Both the position numbers and the translations under genes were made by a program. From NCBI RefSeq assembly GCF_000966975.1, contig NZ_JZWV01000730.1, forward strand, positions 1-10,776: a DNA stretch of 10,776 nucleotides, given 5' to 3'. The DNA is from Streptomyces katrae (GTDB taxonomy: Bacteria; Actinomycetota; Actinomycetes; Streptomycetales; Streptomycetaceae). The notes below the pieces were generated by a model. It made no database searches. It saw only the letters and a list, made by a program, of their open reading frames with translations, and was not told where the DNA came from. Of the stretch, positions 5,381-10,776 are shown piece by piece (positions within the stretch are counted from its first letter, which is position 1; each line of letters opens with the position of its first letter).

Positions 5381-7216
5381 TCAGGGTCCAGGCCTCGGGG
5401 GTCCATTCGCCGGGCTGCCGCACGGCGGGCGCGACGGCGCCGAGTCCGGCGAGCGGGACGACGGCGGTGAAGGGGACGCGGCCGCCGGCCGGGGCGGTGC
5501 CCAGGGTGAGCGGGACGTCCAGGACGGAGCCGCTGGCGGCGTGCTCGGCGCGCAGGGTGACGCCCTCGCCGGCCCCGGGGGCCCGGGGGCCAGCTCGCCG
5601 GTCAGCTCGACGGCGTCGTCGCCGCTGGGGCGGACGTCCAGGACGCGGGCGCGGACGACCTCGACCTGGACGGTGAGGGCGCCGGCGACGGTCGGCAGGA
5701 CGCGGACGTCGGGGGTGACCCAGTGGGCGGGCGGGTTCATCCCGCTGTCGTGCTCACCGCCCTTGAGGCGGGCCCGGTGCAGACCGCCGGGGCCGGTGAC
5801 GGCGATCGAGGTGGTCCATATCCCCTCGCGCCACTTGCCGCCCGTCTGGAAGACCGTGGGGTCGACGACGGCGGTGAACCCGGCCCAGTCGGCGTGCCGC
5901 AGGGCGAGGTGCGGGGAGTTCACGGTGGCCATCGGGGAGGCCACGGTGCGGGTGGGGACGACCGTGCGGCGGCGCTTGCCCTGCTCGCGGAAGACCAGCA
6001 TCTTGCGGGAGCCCAGGCGGCTCTCGGCGCCCATGTGCCCGGGGAGGGCGTAGCCGCGCAGCAGCAGCTTGCCATCGCTCCAGGCGGCCTGCTCCAGCCG
6101 GCTGACGACGCGGCGCTCGCGCGGGCCGAGGGTCAGCAGCTTGGGCGGGACGGGTGCCTTGAGGAAGGGGTAGTCGGCCTGCGGGCGGGCGAGGCCCTTG
6201 ACCGGCACGCTGTAGCTGAAGTCGCGCTGGTGGTGCAGGAGTCCGATGAACTCCTCGACGCGGCCCTCGCGGGCCAGGTACGCCTTGAGGCGGTCGGCGA
6301 CGGTGAGGTCGCTCCAGGGTTCGGTGCCGATCTCCCGGATGAGGCCGCCGACCTCCTTGACGAAGGCGGCGCGGAAGTCGTCGCCGCCCTCGGCGACGTA
6401 CTTGTAGATGAGCGGGAGTTCCTCGCTGAGCACGTTGTGGTCGTAGTCGCGCAGGTAGCGGGCGTACTTCTCGCCGGTCTTGCCGAGCAGGGCCTCGCGG
6501 ACCAGGCGTACGGAGGTCACGCGGTCGATCACGGAGACCGGGTCGGTGGAGCGCTGGGTGATGGAGCGCTCTCCGGTCTCGCGGACGCGCCAGTGGTAGA
6601 CACAGTCGCTGATCACGTCGACGCTCTTGGCGAAGTAGTGCGCGGGGATGCTGACGGGGGCGTCCTCGTAGAGGATGCCCTCGGGGTACTGGAACCCGTG
6701 CTCCTCCCAGAATCCGCGGCGGTAGACCTTGTTCCACGCGGTGCGGTCGGTGACCAGCGCCGGGAACTTGGAGATGTGGGTCTTCAGCCGGGTGTTCGCG
6801 AACGCGACGCGGTGGCCCCAGGACTGCTGCATGCCGACGGAGCGGAAGCGCTTGACGTTGCCGGCGGCGAAATCGGAGCCGCTCTCGTCGAGGGCGTCGA
6901 TCAGCTTCTGGTAGGCGTCCGCGGGCATGGTGTCGTCGCTGTCGACGAAGGCCAGGTACTCGCTGTCCGGCGAAGCGTGGCGGAAGCCGACGTTCCGCGC
7001 GGCACCGAGGCCGGCGTTCTCCTGGAGGACCACTCGGAAGCGCTTGTCACGCTCAGCGAAGGCCTTGGCGATGACGGCACTGCTGTCCGTGGACCCGTCG
7101 TCGACGATGACGACTTCGAAGTCGTCGAACGTCTGAGCTGCAAGGGATTCCAGGCACTCGTCGAGGTAGAGCTCGACGTTGTAGGAGGGCACGACGATGC
7201 TCAGGCGCGGGGGCAT
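5381..7216 (-). CDS. Family 2 glycosyltransferase half, with frameshifted tail
   Basis: This 611-residue frame holds the N-terminal part of the split gene. Residues 1-~230 are a GT-A type family 2 glycosyltransferase that uses a nucleotide-sugar donor: LSIVVPSYNV (5-14), VDDGSTD (38-44), the metal-binding VDSDD (91-95), WNK (161-163) and the acceptor/catalytic-loop motif YEDAPVSIP (183-191). About 230-330 is helical, and about 360-545 is beta-rich and probably links to the polymerase. From roughly residue 546 the sequence turns into Pro/Ser/Ala-rich nonsense and stops at 5381, because the frame is lost near 5582. The catalytic GT domain is intact, so a working transferase without its polymerase partner is possible. 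GGAG lies 11 bases before the ATG at 7216. By analogy with family members, it would act on a wall glycopolymer; the sugar is unknown. Confidence 0.85.
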   Translation of the reverse strand: MPPRLSIVVPSYNVELYLDECLESLAAQTFDDFEVVIVDDGSTDSSAVIAKAFAERDKRFRVVLQENAGLGAARNVGFRHASPDSEYLAFVDSDDTMPADAYQKLIDALDESGSDFAAGNVKRFRSVGMQQSWGHRVAFANTRLKTHISKFPALVTDRTAWNKVYRRGFWEEHGFQYPEGILYEDAPVSIPAHYFAKSVDVISDCVYHWRVRETGERSITQRSTDPVSVIDRVTSVRLVREALLGKTGEKYARYLRDYDHNVLSEELPLIYKYVAEGGDDFRAAFVKEVGGLIREIGTEPWSDLTVADRLKAYLAREGRVEEFIGLLHHQRDFSYSVPVKGLARPQADYPFLKAPVPPKLLTLGPRERRVVSRLEQAAWSDGKLLLRGYALPGHMGAESRLGSRKMLVFREQGKRRRTVVPTRTVASPMATVNSPHLALRHADWAGFTAVVDPTVFQTGGKWREGIWTTSIAVTGPGGLHRARLKGGEHDSGMNPPAHWVTPDVRVLPTVAGALTVQVEVVRARVLDVRPSGDDAVELTGELAPGPPGPARASPCAPSTPPAAPSWTSRSPWAPPRPAAASPSPPSSRSPDSAPSRPPCGSPANGPPRPGP

Positions 7217-7229
7217 GGGTGACGGGTTC

Positions 7230-7315
7230 TCCAGCGTTTTTATCTTTGTCGACCGGGTTGATGATCAGCCAATTACAGCATCTTACTCTGTAACAGGATG
7301 ATAAAGCTGGCCCAA
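7230..7315 (-). promoter_or_regulatory. AT-rich upstream region of the glycosyltransferase gene with a dyad
   Basis: This is the most AT-rich stretch of the window and lies just upstream of the GT start at 7216, so it probably holds the promoter. It contains the inverted repeat TTACAG (7273-7278), nine bases, CTGTAA (7288-7293). I cannot assign a convincing -35/-10 pair. The dyad is a candidate binding site for a regulator of wall glycopolymer synthesis. Confidence 0.4.
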
Positions 7316-7385
7316 TCTCGGACATTTCGCTCGGCCCGCCGGGGCGGACGGCAAAGATTTCCGCCGCCCGCCACCGTGCCGTCAC

Positions 7386-7400
7386 GGCCCTCCGCGGGCC
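7386..7400 (-). terminator. Weak candidate terminator after the Roadblock unit
   Basis: GGCCC (7386-7390), five bases, GGGCC (7396-7400) lies 14 bases beyond the stop of the last Roadblock gene. The stem is only five base pairs, so this is a tentative call. Without it the unit could read through into the GT gene on the same strand. Confidence 0.25.
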
Positions 7401-7413
7401 GCCGCCGCAGCCG

Positions 7414-7788
7414 TCAGACCTCCAGGCTCTCCTCGATCTTCTTCAGTTGGTGGCGCGCCATGGCCAGATTGGCCCTGCCGCGGTCGAGGGCGAGGTAGAG
7501 GAAGAAGCCCTCGCTGTTGCGGCCCTTCAACAGCCTGATCAGGTGGTACTGGCTGCCGAGAGTGATCAGGATGTCCTCGATCTCGTCCTTCAGACCGAGC
7601 ATCTCCATGGTGCGCACCTTGGCCCGCACCACGTCCGTGTTGCCGGCCGCGGCGACCGTCAGGTCCAGGTCCTTGCCGCCGCCGACGTGGCCGAGGGCCA
7701 TGCCGCTGCCGTAGTCGACGAGGGCCGCGCCGATCGCGCCCTCGATGGTGGTGGTGGCTTCCTTGAGGGCGGTTTCCACGTTGACCAT
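7414..7788 (-). CDS. Roadblock/LC7-like protein (last gene of the unit)
   Basis: This 124-residue soluble protein resembles the small Roadblock/LC7 (MglB-like) family, which forms dimers and commonly regulates Ras-like GTPases. An N-terminal helix (1-16) is followed by GAIGAALVDYGSGMALGHVG (17-36), the paired strands expected in this fold, a helix (about 51-66, VVRAKVRTMEML), the strand pair DILITLGSQYHLIRLL (72-87) and FFLYLALDRGRANLAMARHQ (95-114), and a charged C-terminal helix. It is clearly homologous to the first gene of the unit (9138-9569): ALVDxxSGxALG and YHxxR...LDRxxxNLAxAR match. TCCTT (7795-7799; AAGGA on the coding strand) lies 6 bases before the ATG. The gap to the preceding gene is 58 bases. 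No partner GTPase is encoded nearby. Confidence 0.82.
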   Translation of the reverse strand: MVNVETALKEATTTIEGAIGAALVDYGSGMALGHVGGGKDLDLTVAAAGNTDVVRAKVRTMEMLGLKDEIEDILITLGSQYHLIRLLKGRNSEGFFLYLALDRGRANLAMARHQLKKIEESLEV

Positions 7789-7846
7789 GAGGCTTCCTTT
7801 GCAGTCGTTTGCGTTTGGCTTGTTCTGTCGGTTCCGCCGGGAGCGG

Positions 7847-8284
7847 TCACGTGTGGTCCGCCGCCGGCGCCTCGGGGCCGGACCGGCGGCCCAGGCTGTG
7901 CTCTATGAGCTCGGTGATCCGGACGCTGGAGCGGCGCGCCTCCAGGTGGAGACGGCCGACGTTGACGCGCGGCTCGGCGATCAGGGTGAGGACGGCCGCC
8001 TCGCCCGCGGCGTACGTGGCGACGTAGCCGTGCTCGCCGCGGACGAGCAGTTCACGGAATCCGCCCTGGCCGGTGCAGTCGCTCAGCCGCTGGGCCACGC
8101 CGAGGGCGGCGGCGGTCAGGGCGGCGACGGACTCGGCCTCGGTGGCGGCGCTGTCCTGGGCCAGGACCAGGCCGTCGGCGCTGGCGGCGAGGGCCCCGCT
8201 GAGCTGGGGGACCCGGGCCCGCAGCCGGCGGAGCTCGGCGAGTATCTCGGCTTCGGCCTCGGCGGGCACCATCGCGGTGTTCAT
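7847..8284 (-). CDS. Roadblock/LC7 domain protein (third gene of the unit)
   Basis: This 145-residue protein is a Roadblock/LC7 domain protein of the CvnB/MglB sort. A helix rich in Glu/Leu/Arg (9-25, EAEAEILAELRRLRARV) leads into LSGALAASADGLVLAQDS, the usual first strand pair in which a self-antigen-like turn ASADG is typical. Then come a long Ala/Val helix (VAALTAAALGVAQRLSD), the strands FRELLVRGEHGYVATYAAG and AVLTLIAEPRVNVGRLHLEA, and a C-terminal helix. In conservons such a protein stands beside a histidine-kinase-like protein, a DUF742 protein and a GTPase; none of those is here. The ATG at 8284 is supported by GGAGG (plus strand 8294-8298) 9 bases upstream. It is less like the other two small proteins than they are like each other. 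Confidence 0.88.
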   Translation of the reverse strand: MNTAMVPAEAEAEILAELRRLRARVPQLSGALAASADGLVLAQDSAATEAESVAALTAAALGVAQRLSDCTGQGGFRELLVRGEHGYVATYAAGEAAVLTLIAEPRVNVGRLHLEARRSSVRITELIEHSLGRRSGPEAPAADHT

Positions 8285-8355
8285 ATCGGCCTTCCTCCCT
8301 TCGGGCGGCCTCCGCTCGGAACGGTCGGCTCGCAGAACCGGTCGCAGCGGGAGCC

Positions 8356-9141
8356 TCACAGGCTTGCCTCCAGTGCGTCGCGTAACCGGCGGAGCAGCGC
8401 CACGTCCGGGGATTGGGCCTGGGTCATCCAGTCGGGCAGGGGTGCGGCCGGCGGCGGGGCCGGCCGGGTGTGCGGGGTCTCGACCAGCCCGGCGGCCGCC
8501 AGTCTTCGTACGTCGAGCAGGGTGTGGAAGGCGGGCCGGCCCAGCACCCACGCCAGGTCGGCGGGGGTCCGTACGCCGTCCGCCCGGGCGAGCAGCGCCC
8601 GCTGCCGGGCGGTGACGATCTGCCCCGGCGCGGCCGGCCGGGGCACGACCGGGGCGGTGTCGAGCTGCGGGTACGGCCACACGGCGTCGAGCAGCTCGCG
8701 GCGGCGGCGGGTCTCCCGCTCCACGGCGGCGGCCGGGACGGAGCGCATGGAGCCGATCCAGTGGGTGGCGCCGCGGCGGAAGCGGGAGGGGCCGCTGCCC
8801 GGGGAGAGGGCGAAGAAGGCGGCGTCGAATATCGCGGCCAGGTGGCAGATCTCCATCTCCCCGCCGGCCAGGCCCCCGCTGTCCACGAGGAACCGGGCGA
8901 CCTGCCGGGTGGCCCCGGCTTCGCTGAGGGCCTCGTTCCAGCGCTCGGGCGCCAGGCCCCCGCCGGTGGTGAGCAGCACGTCCAGTCCCGGGGTGGAGGG
9001 GCTCTCGGCGTGCACGATGCGGCCGTCCTCCAGGAAGAGGGTGCCGCGGTCGCGCAGCAGGGCGCCGGTGGCCCGCTCGGCGGCGAGCCGGGTCAGCAGC
9101 GGGGAGACGGCGGCGAGGCCCGGTACGGGAACGGAGGTCAC
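8356..9141 (-). CDS. DUF4388 (PATAN)-like protein with possible C-terminal winged helix
   Basis: This 261-residue protein starts with a region (about 10-75) resembling DUF4388/PATAN: LLTRLAAERATGALLRDRGT followed by LFLEDGRIVHAESPSTPGLD and a short helix. That domain is known next to Roadblock proteins and receiver domains in other bacteria and is thought to bind partner proteins. The middle (about 80-165) is helical with an HLAAIFDAAFFALSPG segment. Residues about 178-222 (ARQRALLARADGVRTPADLA, then LDVRRLAAAGLVE) look like a winged helix, so DNA binding is possible. A Pro-rich stretch (226-235) precedes a last helix. The GTG at 9141 overlaps the stop of the upstream gene as GTGA, a sign of coupled translation. 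The domain calls rest on pattern recognition only. Confidence 0.78.
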   Translation of the reverse strand: MTSVPVPGLAAVSPLLTRLAAERATGALLRDRGTLFLEDGRIVHAESPSTPGLDVLLTTGGGLAPERWNEALSEAGATRQVARFLVDSGGLAGGEMEICHLAAIFDAAFFALSPGSGPSRFRRGATHWIGSMRSVPAAAVERETRRRRELLDAVWPYPQLDTAPVVPRPAAPGQIVTARQRALLARADGVRTPADLAWVLGRPAFHTLLDVRRLAAAGLVETPHTRPAPPPAAPLPDWMTQAQSPDVALLRRLRDALEASL

Positions 9142-9569
9142 CGGAGCACCAGCCCTTCGGCGAGGGTGCGGAGTCTGAGCCGGGCCAGTGCGAGGTTGCC
9201 CTCGGCGCGGTCGAGCCAGAGGTGGAGGAAGACGCTGCTGTCGAAGCTGGTCTCGACGAAGCGGAGCACGTGGTAGCCGGTCCGGGTGGTGACGATCAGG
9301 TCCTCGACGGGCAGGCCCGCGGGCCCGCCCGTCGAGCCCGCGGGGCCCGGCGCGGCCGGCGGGGCCGCGGGGGCGGGCTGGGCGAAGGACTCGTACTCGG
9401 CGGCCGCCCGGGCCAGCTCGGCGGTCTCGGCGGCGGTGGTCTCGTGGTCGCCGACGGGGGACTCCCCGGCGGTGCCGAGGGCCAGTCCGCTGCTCCAGTC
9501 GACCAGCGCGGCCCCCCGGGCACCCGGCAGGGCCATGGCTTCGAGCAGGCATTCGTCGATCCCGGGCAC
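9138..9569 (-). CDS. Roadblock/LC7-like protein with Pro/Ala insert (first gene of the unit)
   Basis: This 143-residue protein is homologous to the last gene of the unit: GAALVDWSSGLALG (19-32) here matches GAALVDYGSGMALG there, and YHVLRF...LDRAEGNLALARLRLR (99-134) matches YHLIRL...LDRGRANLAMARHQLK. Between them, where the other protein has a short helix and loop, this one has a Glu/Ala helix (42-63) and a flexible Pro/Ala/Gly stretch (64-86). The GTG at 9569 is preferred over an ATG at 9605 because a purine-rich GGGAGGGGAG (plus strand 9575-9584) stands just before it and the longer version adds an Arg-rich, unfold-like leader. Its stop overlaps the next start by GTGA. It leads the unit and lies behind two palindromes. 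Confidence 0.8.
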   Translation of the reverse strand: MPGIDECLLEAMALPGARGAALVDWSSGLALGTAGESPVGDHETTAAETAELARAAAEYESFAQPAPAAPPAAPGPAGSTGGPAGLPVEDLIVTTRTGYHVLRFVETSFDSSVFLHLWLDRAEGNLALARLRLRTLAEGLVLR

Positions 9570-9629
9570 GCGGGCTCCCCTCCCGGCCGAACGTGCTGGG
9601 CGCACGGTCGTCGTACGGCGTGACAGGAG

Positions 9630-9658
9630 GGAACTTACTCAAGTTCCACACTGTGGAA
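9630..9658. promoter_or_regulatory. Two overlapping palindromes in the Roadblock-unit promoter region
   Basis: GGAACTT (9630-9636), ACTC, AAGTTCC (9641-9647) forms one dyad. TTCCACA (9644-9650), C, TGTGGAA (9652-9658) forms a second that shares TTCC with the first. Both are AT-richer than their surroundings. On the minus strand TAAGTT (plus 9632-9637) fits a TANNNT -10 box within the first dyad, so binding here would block transcription of the unit, whose first start is at 9569. No convincing -35 is visible. Confidence 0.5.
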
Positions 9659-9762
9659 GGGGGTTCTGGCATTTTCCGCTGGAACATGCGCGGTCCTGCA
9701 CGGCACCTTGGCCGGAACCCGTCCGTTTTTGATCAAGACTGTCATCGGTGCGGACGTGGCGG

Positions 9763-10326
9763 TCAGTCCGCGGGCCGGGCCGGGAGCAGCCGTTCCACCA
9801 GCACCCCGAGGAGGGGCTCCACCGGGTGGGCGTCGAGCAGGGCGGGAACGGTGAGGTCGTCCACGATCAGGCCCTGCATGGCGAAGTAGAGCAGCTCCAC
9901 GCCCTGCCGGTCGCCGGGCAGGCCCGCCTCCAGGTGCCCGGCGATGTTGGGCTCCAGCTCGGCGGCCAGGAACGCGGAGAGCTCCTCCTGGAGTTCGGGT
10001 CTGCGGGTGGCCTCCAGACGCAGCTCCAGGACGGCCGTCTGGATGCTGGGTTCTCGCCGCAGCCGGCCGAGGAGCCGGCGGAGCAGCTCCACGGTGTCGA
10101 GGGGGCCGGCCGTCTCGGCCGGGTCCGGGGCGAGGCGTTCGCGGGTGCGGCGCAGGATCTGCGACAGCAGCTGGCCGCGGTGGGCGAAGTAGTTGGAGGC
10201 GGTGCCGGTGGGGACCCCGGCCTCCTTGTCCACGGCCCGCAGGGTCAGGCCCCGGGAACCCTCGCGGGCCAGGACCTCGATGGCTGCGTCGAGCAGCGCG
10301 GCCCGGCGTTCCGGATTCTGGCGCAT
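9763..10326 (-). CDS. TetR family transcriptional regulator
   Basis: This 187-residue protein has the TetR layout. The N-terminal DNA-binding domain reads RRAALLDAAIEVLAREGSRG (7-26), then the helix-turn-helix LTLRAVDKEAGVPTGTASNY (27-46) and FAHRGQLLSQIL (47-58), with the usual Tyr-Phe pair after the recognition helix. The rest is a helical ligand-binding and dimer domain (about 75-180) typical in length; a C-terminal segment DTVELLRRLLGRLRREPSIQ and a long Glu/Leu-rich helix are clear. The ligand cannot be inferred. AGGGA (plus strand 10333-10337) lies 6 bases before the ATG. A perfect palindrome 35 bases upstream is a good candidate for autoregulation and for control of the divergent PucR-type gene. 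Confidence 0.94.
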   Translation of the reverse strand: MRQNPERRAALLDAAIEVLAREGSRGLTLRAVDKEAGVPTGTASNYFAHRGQLLSQILRRTRERLAPDPAETAGPLDTVELLRRLLGRLRREPSIQTAVLELRLEATRRPELQEELSAFLAAELEPNIAGHLEAGLPGDRQGVELLYFAMQGLIVDDLTVPALLDAHPVEPLLGVLVERLLPARPAD

Positions 10327-10360
10327 GGGCGGTCCCTGGGGTCTGGCGAGCGGCTGGGTG

Positions 10361-10384
10361 GGAGCACTGCGCCCGCAGTGCTCC
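10361..10384. promoter_or_regulatory. Perfect 24-base palindrome, probable TetR operator
   Basis: GGAGCACTGC (10361-10370), spacer GCCC, GCAGTGCTCC (10375-10384). It lies in the 128-base divergent gap between the TetR gene (start 10326) and the PucR-type gene (start 10455). On the minus strand TAGCGT (plus 10389-10394) just upstream fits a TANNNT -10 for the TetR gene, which would place the palindrome over its transcription start. Size and symmetry suit a TetR dimer site. Confidence 0.65.
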
Positions 10385-10454
10385 GAACACGCTAGCGGAC
10401 CTGCCCGCTCCGGGCCCTCCCCACCGCCCCCTCCCCCGTGTCACCCTGCCCGTC

Positions 10455-10776
10455 ATGGAGCGGATCGTCGAGGAGATACGCGAGGACCTCGGCCGCCGGA
10501 TCGCCCTGGCGGCGGACCGGCTCGCCGACCGGACCCTGGCCGAGGACCCCGCCTACGCCGCCCCGCTCGGCCGGGCCGCGGTGCGCGAGCGGATGCGCGA
10601 GACCCTGCACCGGACCGTCGAGGGGCTGGTCAGCGCCTCCCGGGGGGAGCCGGTCGAGGTGGCGGACGCCCGGGCCGCCGGAGCGCTGCGGGCCGGGCAG
10701 GGGCTGCCGCTGGACCCCCTGCGGCGCACCTACCGGTACGGCGGACGGCTGGTGTGGCAGTGCCTGACCGAGGCGG
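10455..10776 (+). CDS. PucR-type transcriptional regulator, N-terminal part (runs off the window)
   Basis: The first 107 residues of a gene cut by the window end. They form an all-helical region (MERIVEEIREDLGRRIALAA, then DRLADRTLAEDP, then RERMRETLHRTVEGLVSASR, then AAGALRAGQGLPLDPLRRTY, then RYGGRLVW) like the RsbRD_N-type domain at the front of many actinobacterial PucR/CdaR family regulators, in which a GGDEF-like region and a C-terminal helix-turn-helix follow. Those parts are outside the window, so the family is inferred from the N-terminal half alone. The ATG at 10455 has no clear Shine-Dalgarno sequence. The gene diverges from the TetR gene, and the 24-base palindrome between them could control both. 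Confidence 0.7.
   Translation, partial: MERIVEEIREDLGRRIALAADRLADRTLAEDPAYAAPLGRAAVRERMRETLHRTVEGLVSASRGEPVEVADARAAGALRAGQGLPLDPLRRTYRYGGRLVWQCLTEA

Larger units (their letters stand above)
3632..7216 (-). pseudogene. Bifunctional GT2 / CDP-glycerol glycerophosphotransferase gene split by two frame disruptions
   Basis: Seen as one gene, this locus would encode about 1,190 residues: a family 2 glycosyltransferase, a middle beta-rich region and a TagF-like polymerase. That matches the fused bifunctional protein known from streptomycetes. Here the frame is broken twice. Near 5582-5584 the GT frame loses coherence inside a C/G run; adding one base there (a fourth C on the plus strand) continues the protein as APGAPGAGEGVTLRAEH. 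From there to about 5310 the coding signal (G/C third bases, no stops) lies in the neighbouring frame. At 5291-5310 the ten bases GAGCGGTACG occur twice; removing one copy restores GLAVPLPAEGTDLAVFAK and returns to the first frame. Because a stop at 5381-5383 intervenes, the two changes do not rescue each other. The cause may be real mutation, phase variation or sequence error. Confidence 0.75.

Noticed and set aside
5381..5590. Programmed ribosomal frameshifting as the explanation for the split polymerase gene
   Set aside because: A second shift in the other direction would be needed downstream, and that site is an exact 10-bp duplication, which points to mutation or error instead. A stop codon lies between the two sites. 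I also see no classic slippery heptamer followed by a clear pseudoknot.
5723..7222. A 499-residue open frame on the plus strand opposite the glycosyltransferase
   Set aside because: Low-complexity antisense product with no recognisable domain; the minus strand encodes a clear family 2 glycosyltransferase.
9301..9380. Dense G/C repeats that look like an inverted repeat array
   Set aside because: They fall inside the Pro/Ala/Gly-coding stretch of a Roadblock-like gene and follow from its codon composition.
9721..9755. Possible terminator after the TetR gene (GTCCG ... CGGAC with TTGATCAA between)
   Set aside because: The stem is only five base pairs with a 25-base loop, so the pairing is probably chance.
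1..10776. CRISPR array, tRNA, rRNA, transposase or attachment sites
   Set aside because: No spaced direct repeats, no tRNA-like cloverleaf or CCA-type ends, and no transposase or integrase motif were seen on either strand by eye.

Overview
The window is chromosomal DNA from a high-GC actinobacterium, most likely Streptomyces or a close relative such as Kitasatospora. Evidence: almost every codon in the real genes ends in G or C, there is an SSI-type secreted protease inhibitor, a leaderless promoter layout, a wall-teichoic-acid-type glycosyltransferase/CDP-glycerol polymerase, and a Roadblock/LC7 gene cluster. I see no tRNA, rRNA, CRISPR array, insertion sequence or phage gene.

Layout from left to right. 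(1) 211-654 (+) encodes a secreted subtilisin-inhibitor-like protein. It converges on a GNAT acetyltransferase (738-1580, -) with a strong GC hairpin between them. The GNAT gene is the second gene of a pair led by a small secreted protein with a His-rich 13-residue duplication (1603-2085, -). (2) 2272-2994 (+) is a Sir2 deacylase with what looks like a leaderless promoter. Its stop codon shares the palindrome CTAG with the stop of a convergent PhnB-like VOC gene (2991-3500, -). (3) 3525-3606 holds a perfect 30-base palindrome followed at once by an 18-bp-stem hairpin. The hairpin is the likely terminator of the gene on its right. (4) 3632-7216 (-) is what remains of one large bifunctional gene: an N-terminal family 2 glycosyltransferase, a middle beta-rich region and a C-terminal CDP-glycerol glycerophosphotransferase. 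In this sequence the frame is lost near 5582 (one base apparently missing) and regained at 5291-5310 through an exact 10-bp tandem duplication, so the C-terminal half is cut off by a stop at 5381. Its AT-rich upstream region (about 7230-7315) carries a dyad.

(5) 7414-9569 (-) is a compact four-gene unit: a Roadblock-like protein with a Pro/Ala insert, a DUF4388 (PATAN)-like protein with a possible C-terminal winged helix, a second Roadblock/LC7 protein, and a third Roadblock-like protein homologous to the first. No Ras-like GTPase, sensor kinase or DUF742 gene is present, unlike the conservon (cvn) operons in which such proteins usually sit. Two overlapping palindromes lie in its promoter region. 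(6) 9763-10326 (-) is a TetR regulator. A perfect 10+4+10 palindrome upstream is probably its operator. A divergent PucR-type regulator starts at 10455 and runs off the window.

Functionally, the window mixes cell-envelope functions (glycopolymer synthesis, secreted proteins), protein acylation and deacylation (GNAT and sirtuin) and regulation (Roadblock/PATAN unit, TetR, PucR). The most interesting parts are the GTPase-less Roadblock/PATAN unit and the split polymerase gene with its 10-bp duplication.

No stretch over 300 bases lacks a gene. The longest gaps are 1-210 (nothing firm apart from the SSI ribosome binding site), 2086-2271, 7217-7413 and 9570-9762. The last three hold promoter-type sequence described below.
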